Part shown: piece after piece, positions 60,895 to 64,000 of the stretch
Layout: each line of letters opens with the position of its first letter
Position numbering within the stretch: the first letter of the stretch is position 1
Origin: Candidatus Leptofilum proximum
GTDB taxonomy: Bacteria; Chloroflexota; Anaerolineae; Promineifilales; Promineifilaceae
Direction of reading: 5' to 3'
Assembly: GCA_016710325.1 (NCBI GenBank)
Contig: JADJXK010000002.1
Span: forward strand, 5,882,220-5,946,219
DNA length: 64,000 bases
The notes under the pieces: generated by a model
Told to the model about the DNA's origin: nothing
Seen by the model: only the letters and a program-made list of their open reading frames with translations
Database searches by the model: none
Translations under genes and position numbers: made by a program

Positions 60895-62143
60895 TCGTTC
60901 CGTTGGGAAGCACCGCGTTTTTGGGAATAATGATAATGCCTTCCCGGGCGACCCAGTTGGGACCTTCGCCATCGGGACGGTCGGGATTGTCTTGAATCAC
61001 CACGTTACGGCCGATTCGGGCATTTTTGTCGATGATGGCTCGGCCTATCGTGGAACCTTCGCCAATGCCGATGTCGGGAATGCCCTTCTGCCGGTTATCC
61101 GCTAGCATCTCTTCTGTTTCGTAATAATCGGCCCCCATGAGTATCGTTGAGTTGATACGTGTATTTGCCTTCACGATGCTGCGCAGCCCAATCACGGCGT
61201 TGTTGACGATGGATTTGGAGATGCGGCAGCCGTCGGTGAGCAGCACTTTATCCAGGGTGGTACCGTCCAGCTCAGAGGCGGGCATAAAGCGGGGGCGTGT
61301 ATAGATGGGCGTCAGGGCGCTGTAAAAGTCGAAGGGGGCGTCGGGCCGGGCCATTTCCAGGTTTACCTGGTAAAAACGCTGGATCGTTCCGATGTCTTCC
61401 CAGTACCCCTCAAAAATAAATCCTTGCAGCCGATGTGAATGCATGGCCTGGGGAATGATGTCCCGGCCAAAGTCGTTGCCTTTACCTTCAAGCAGTTCAA
61501 AGAGGACGTTGGTATTAAAGACGTAAATACCCATCGAAGCCATAAACGGCCGTTCCGCCCCTGGCCAGCTTTCCATCTTATCTAAATCTTCATCTGTCTT
61601 GGGCTTTTCGTGGAATTCCACAATATTGTGCTGTTGGTCCAACTTGAGGATGCCCAGGCCCGGCGCCACATCGCGGGCCACTGGCTGCACGGCCACCGTC
61701 ACGTCGGCATCTGATTCCACGTGCTGCTGCAAAAATTTGCGATAGTCCATGCGGTACAGGTGGTCCCCGGCCAGAATGAGGGTGTATTTGGCCGCGGCCT
61801 GCCGGATTTCAATGGACTGTTTACGCACGGCATCGGCCGTTCCCTGGTACCAATCCACGCTGGTGGGTTTCTGTTCGGCCGCCAGAATTTGCACCCAGCC
61901 GGGCGAGAAGACATCCCGGTTGTAGGTCCGGTGGATGTGCCGGTGCAGCGATACCGAATTAAACTGCGTTAAAATCGCAATTTTGTCGATGCCCGCATGA
62001 AGGCAGTTGCTCATGGGAATATCGATGAGACGATACTTCCCTGCGAGAGGCACGGCCGGTTTTGCCCGTTCTTTAGTCAATGGATAAAGGCGCGTGCCTG
62101 CGCCACCACCTAGGATCAGCCCGAGTACGTCTTGCATTTGCAT
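60887..62143 (-). CDS. glgC: Glucose-1-phosphate adenylyltransferase
   Basis: Makes ADP-glucose for glycogen synthesis, the committed step. The 418-residue protein shows the nucleotide-binding GGGAGTRLYPLTKERAKPAVPL, the PPi-cleaving Tyr region with WYQGTADAVRK, AGDHLYRMDY (metal/substrate site), EKPK and a left-handed beta-helix C-terminus (KSIVNNAVIGLRSIVKAN). The start at 62143 is ATG; a second ATG follows two codons later. Combined with the GH13 enzyme it implies glycogen storage. No glgA, glgB or glgP is in the window. Confidence 0.95.
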   Translation of the reverse strand: MQMQDVLGLILGGGAGTRLYPLTKERAKPAVPLAGKYRLIDIPMSNCLHAGIDKIAILTQFNSVSLHRHIHRTYNRDVFSPGWVQILAAEQKPTSVDWYQGTADAVRKQSIEIRQAAAKYTLILAGDHLYRMDYRKFLQQHVESDADVTVAVQPVARDVAPGLGILKLDQQHNIVEFHEKPKTDEDLDKMESWPGAERPFMASMGIYVFNTNVLFELLEGKGNDFGRDIIPQAMHSHRLQGFIFEGYWEDIGTIQRFYQVNLEMARPDAPFDFYSALTPIYTRPRFMPASELDGTTLDKVLLTDGCRISKSIVNNAVIGLRSIVKANTRINSTILMGADYYETEEMLADNRQKGIPDIGIGEGSTIGRAIIDKNARIGRNVVIQDNPDRPDGEGPNWVAREGIIIIPKNAVLPNGTII

Positions 62144-62301
62144 GTGGAAAATCCCCTTCCGAAAAAATGTTGACAGAAAAAGTAAACTTTGTGCGATCCC
62201 CCATGTAATTAAAACAAAGAAATGCTATTTCGGCCAATTGTGCTCGTTTAGCCTGGTATGAGATAACACATCAGGCCCGAGGATGTTTGATGGCTATCTG
62301 G

Positions 62302-62307
62302 TATAAT
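62302..62307 (+). promoter_or_regulatory. Possible extended -10 promoter for tatABC
   Basis: TGGTATAATGC contains the extended -10 motif (TG-n-TATAAT), at about 145 bases before the tatA ATG. No good -35 box is visible. The rest of the 309-bp glgC-tatA gap holds no recognisable element beyond AT-rich sequence. Confidence 0.5.
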
Positions 62308-62452
62308 GCGGGCTGTGAATCTTTTTGTATCTTGTGATGATCGTTATGGTTTGTGATAAGATGCAAGTGGTTTGAAAACAAACACGCTAGTTGGTTATAA
62401 AATCTCCGGCGGATTTGTTCACAGGAGAATTGTTACAAGGAGAGTTAAGAAA

Positions 62453-62629
62453 ATGGCAGGTTTAGGCGTTCCAGAACTATTAATTATTCTGGCAGTTGTG
62501 CTCCTGGTTTTTGGCGTAGGCCGGATCAGCCGCATAGGTTCTGAATTGGGCAAAGGCATCAGTGCCTTCCGTGAAGGCGTCCGTGATGGCCAAAAAGAGG
62601 AAGAAGACACTAAAGATATTGAAGCATAG
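62453..62629 (+). CDS. tatA: Sec-independent translocase TatA
   Basis: Small membrane protein (58 residues) forming the protein-conducting ring of the twin-arginine translocation system. GVPELLIILAVVLLVFGVGR is the single membrane helix with the conserved FG, followed by the amphipathic helix RISRIGSELGKGISAFREGV and an acidic tail. ATG at 62453 follows AAGGAGAG. Together with tatB and tatC it exports folded, cofactor-containing proteins. Confidence 0.93.
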   Translation: MAGLGVPELLIILAVVLLVFGVGRISRIGSELGKGISAFREGVRDGQKEEEDTKDIEA

Positions 62630-62648
62630 GGTTTGACTTGAAAATCGC

Positions 62649-63143
62649 ATGGACAGTTTTTTTGGCATCGGCTTTCCGGAGCTTATTCTGATTTTAATTG
62701 TGGCTGGTATTGTGATGGGACCAGAGCGAATTGGGCAGACGGCCCGTTGGCTTGGTCGCACCACGGCCCAGCTGCAAAAAATCTCGCGTGGTTTTGTGCG
62801 CCAGCTGAACCAGGAACTCGATAATTCCGGTGATGGGCAGGCGCTGCGGGAGACGATGCAAGAACTACAGCAGCTGCGCCGGGAGCTTACGGATTTGCGT
62901 GGCGAGGTGAACCAGACAACGCGTGAGGCGACCCAGGCGGGACGGCAAGCGTTTAAAGATGTGGAAAACAGCATCAAACCACCGGATTTAAAGCTGCCCA
63001 AGATGCCTGCGTCTTCTTCCCAGCCCGGTGTGGTCACGCCCAACGCCAGTGACAACAATGGTGTTGGGGCAGGTGAAACTGCGAAAGATACGGCCGTTCC
63101 CCCCCTCCCTGGTTTGGTAGATGTGCCGGATGACCCCGAATAA
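62649..63143 (+). CDS. tatB: Sec-independent translocase TatB
   Basis: The 164-residue receptor subunit that works with TatC. N-terminal GIGFPELILILIVAGIVMGPERIG carries the Glu-Leu and GPER motifs of TatB-type proteins. A coiled-coil-like helix (QALRETMQELQQLRRELTDL) and a Pro/Ser-rich tail follow. The gene is 19 bases after tatA and its stop overlaps the tatC start (TAATG), so the genes form an operon. Confidence 0.9.
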   Translation: MDSFFGIGFPELILILIVAGIVMGPERIGQTARWLGRTTAQLQKISRGFVRQLNQELDNSGDGQALRETMQELQQLRRELTDLRGEVNQTTREATQAGRQAFKDVENSIKPPDLKLPKMPASSSQPGVVTPNASDNNGVGAGETAKDTAVPPLPGLVDVPDDPE

Positions 63144-63937
63144 TGGCTAAAGCAATGCCCCCATCAAAATCCCTGGAAAACGACGATGAACTACTGGAAG
63201 CTGGCAGCCTCACCCTGCTGGGGCATCTCAACGAGCTGCGCATCCGGCTGACTTACGTCGCTGTAGCCATGTTGGTGACCACGGCCTTTAGCTTTGCCTT
63301 TGCCGAGCCAATGCTGCATTATTTGTTGGGGCCCTATGCCGAAAGCGTCAATGGGGTTGTAGAGCTGCAAACGCTGGAACCTACGGAAGGGATTGAGACT
63401 TTTTTTAAGGTCTCACTCTTGGCTGGTTCTGCTCTGGCCATGCCAGTGATCTTGTACCAGTTCTGGCAGTTTGTCGTGCCAGGCCTCACCCGTGACGAAA
63501 GGCGATATATCTATATCTTTTTGCCCACTACTTTGCTCTTGTTTGCCCTGGGGATATTGTTTGCCTGGTTGGTGTTGATTCCTGCGGCCGTTTTCTTCCT
63601 GGCTAACTTCCTGGGCACAATTTTTAAAACAGACTGGACCCCCAGCGGCTATATCGGTTTTGTCTTGCGCATGTTATTTTGGATTGGGCTGGCCTTCGAG
63701 ATGCCGGTGATTGTCTACTTCATTGCCCGGGTGGGCGTTGTGACGGCCCGGACGCTGCGTGAGCAGTGGCGCTTTGCCGTGGTGGGCATTGCCGTTCTGG
63801 CCGCCATCATCACCCCCTCAATCGATCCGGTAACTATGATGCTGACAATGGCTCCCTTGCTGGTGCTGTACGTGCTGAGCATTGGATTGGCGGTAATCGG
63901 TCAGCGCCAGTTTGAACGCTCTGTGGCTATTGATTAA
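63143..63937 (+). CDS. tatC: Sec-independent translocase TatC
   Basis: The 264-residue multispanning core, six helices. Conserved residues appear at LLGHLNELRIRLTYV (Glu near the N-terminus), PVILYQFWQFVVPGLTRDERRY and the later FEMPVIVYFIARVGVVTARTLREQWR. It overlaps tatB by one base. It recognises twin-arginine signal peptides. Confidence 0.96.
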   Translation: MAKAMPPSKSLENDDELLEAGSLTLLGHLNELRIRLTYVAVAMLVTTAFSFAFAEPMLHYLLGPYAESVNGVVELQTLEPTEGIETFFKVSLLAGSALAMPVILYQFWQFVVPGLTRDERRYIYIFLPTTLLLFALGILFAWLVLIPAAVFFLANFLGTIFKTDWTPSGYIGFVLRMLFWIGLAFEMPVIVYFIARVGVVTARTLREQWRFAVVGIAVLAAIITPSIDPVTMMLTMAPLLVLYVLSIGLAVIGQRQFERSVAID

Positions 63938-64000
63938 GTACGTAAGCGGCAATCCATCCCCCAATAAACCCAAAAAGATGGGTTTGCCAGGAGATCCCAT
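63927..64000 (-). CDS. Rhomboid-family intramembrane serine protease, C-terminal end only
   Basis: On the minus strand from the window edge the frame reads ISWQTHLFGFIGGWIAAYVL and stops at 63927. The catalytic His of rhomboids lies in this H-x-x-G-x-x-x-G segment. The stop overlaps the tatC 3' end by eleven bases. The rest lies beyond the window. Confidence 0.75.
   Translation of the reverse strand, partial: GISWQTHLFGFIGGWIAAYVLNQ

Overview
The window looks like a chromosomal stretch of a Chloroflexota bacterium (Anaerolineae/Ardenticatenia type). This is an inference from gene style only: moderately high GC, a Ser/Thr kinase with a C-terminal TPR-like tail, a fused SCOT CoA-transferase, a tungsten AOR-type oxidoreductase, archaeal-like UbiA, and many unknown membrane proteins. 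No rRNA, tRNA, phage or CRISPR was seen.

Layout. 0.1-7.9 kb (minus strand): Leloir galactose genes galT, galK and galE, interleaved with a nucleotidyltransferase, an S41 peptidase lipoprotein and a kinase-fold protein. 8.1-11.5 kb (plus): an HTH regulator, a small PLDc_N membrane protein, an ABC ATPase and a YhfC/ABC-2 permease fusion. 12.9-23.4 kb (minus): a sugar operon with a LacI regulator (clear promoter and palindromic operator), binding protein, two unusual permeases, a frameshifted NagD-type phosphatase, an FGGY kinase and a GH42 beta-galactosidase. With galTKE it would import and dismantle a beta-galactoside. 23.7-35 kb: a DUF411 lipoprotein with an in-frame TGA at its redox cysteine, HAD and PfkB genes, a 1520-bp IS4-like insertion sequence with target duplication, a SIS protein, a class-C serine hydrolase, GT2, a membrane HExxH protein, tpiA and a Ser/Thr kinase. 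35-48 kb: small enzymes, a GH13 alpha-glucanase with a decayed copy of its tail nearby, a metallophosphoesterase, a broken AHSA1 gene, a toroid protein paired with UbiA, an M3 peptidase, a CrtI-like oxidoreductase and a DUF4037 protein. 48-64 kb: unknown and transporter genes, SCOT, AOR, clpS, a class-III aminotransferase, a DapA-family protein plus HAD pair, glgC, and tatABC next to the 3' end of a rhomboid protease.

Two sequence-level systems cut across the gene content. First, the perfect palindrome ACGGCCGT occurs about 120 times by my hand count (roughly one per 525 bp, where one or two are expected by chance). It sits mostly inside genes and is absent from the insertion sequence. It resembles in behaviour the HIP1 octamer of cyanobacteria. 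Second, almost every intergenic gap carries one of at least eight families of short-period repeats (units of about 7-12 bp) arranged as inverted arms. Related palindromic inserts have also entered coding sequence in frame: galK and galT carry the same one, and the beta-galactosidase carries another.

The most testable single-gene novelty is the DUF411 lipoprotein, whose conserved Cys-Gly-Cys-Cys motif reads TGA-Gly-Cys-Cys in an otherwise intact frame. This makes it a selenoprotein candidate.
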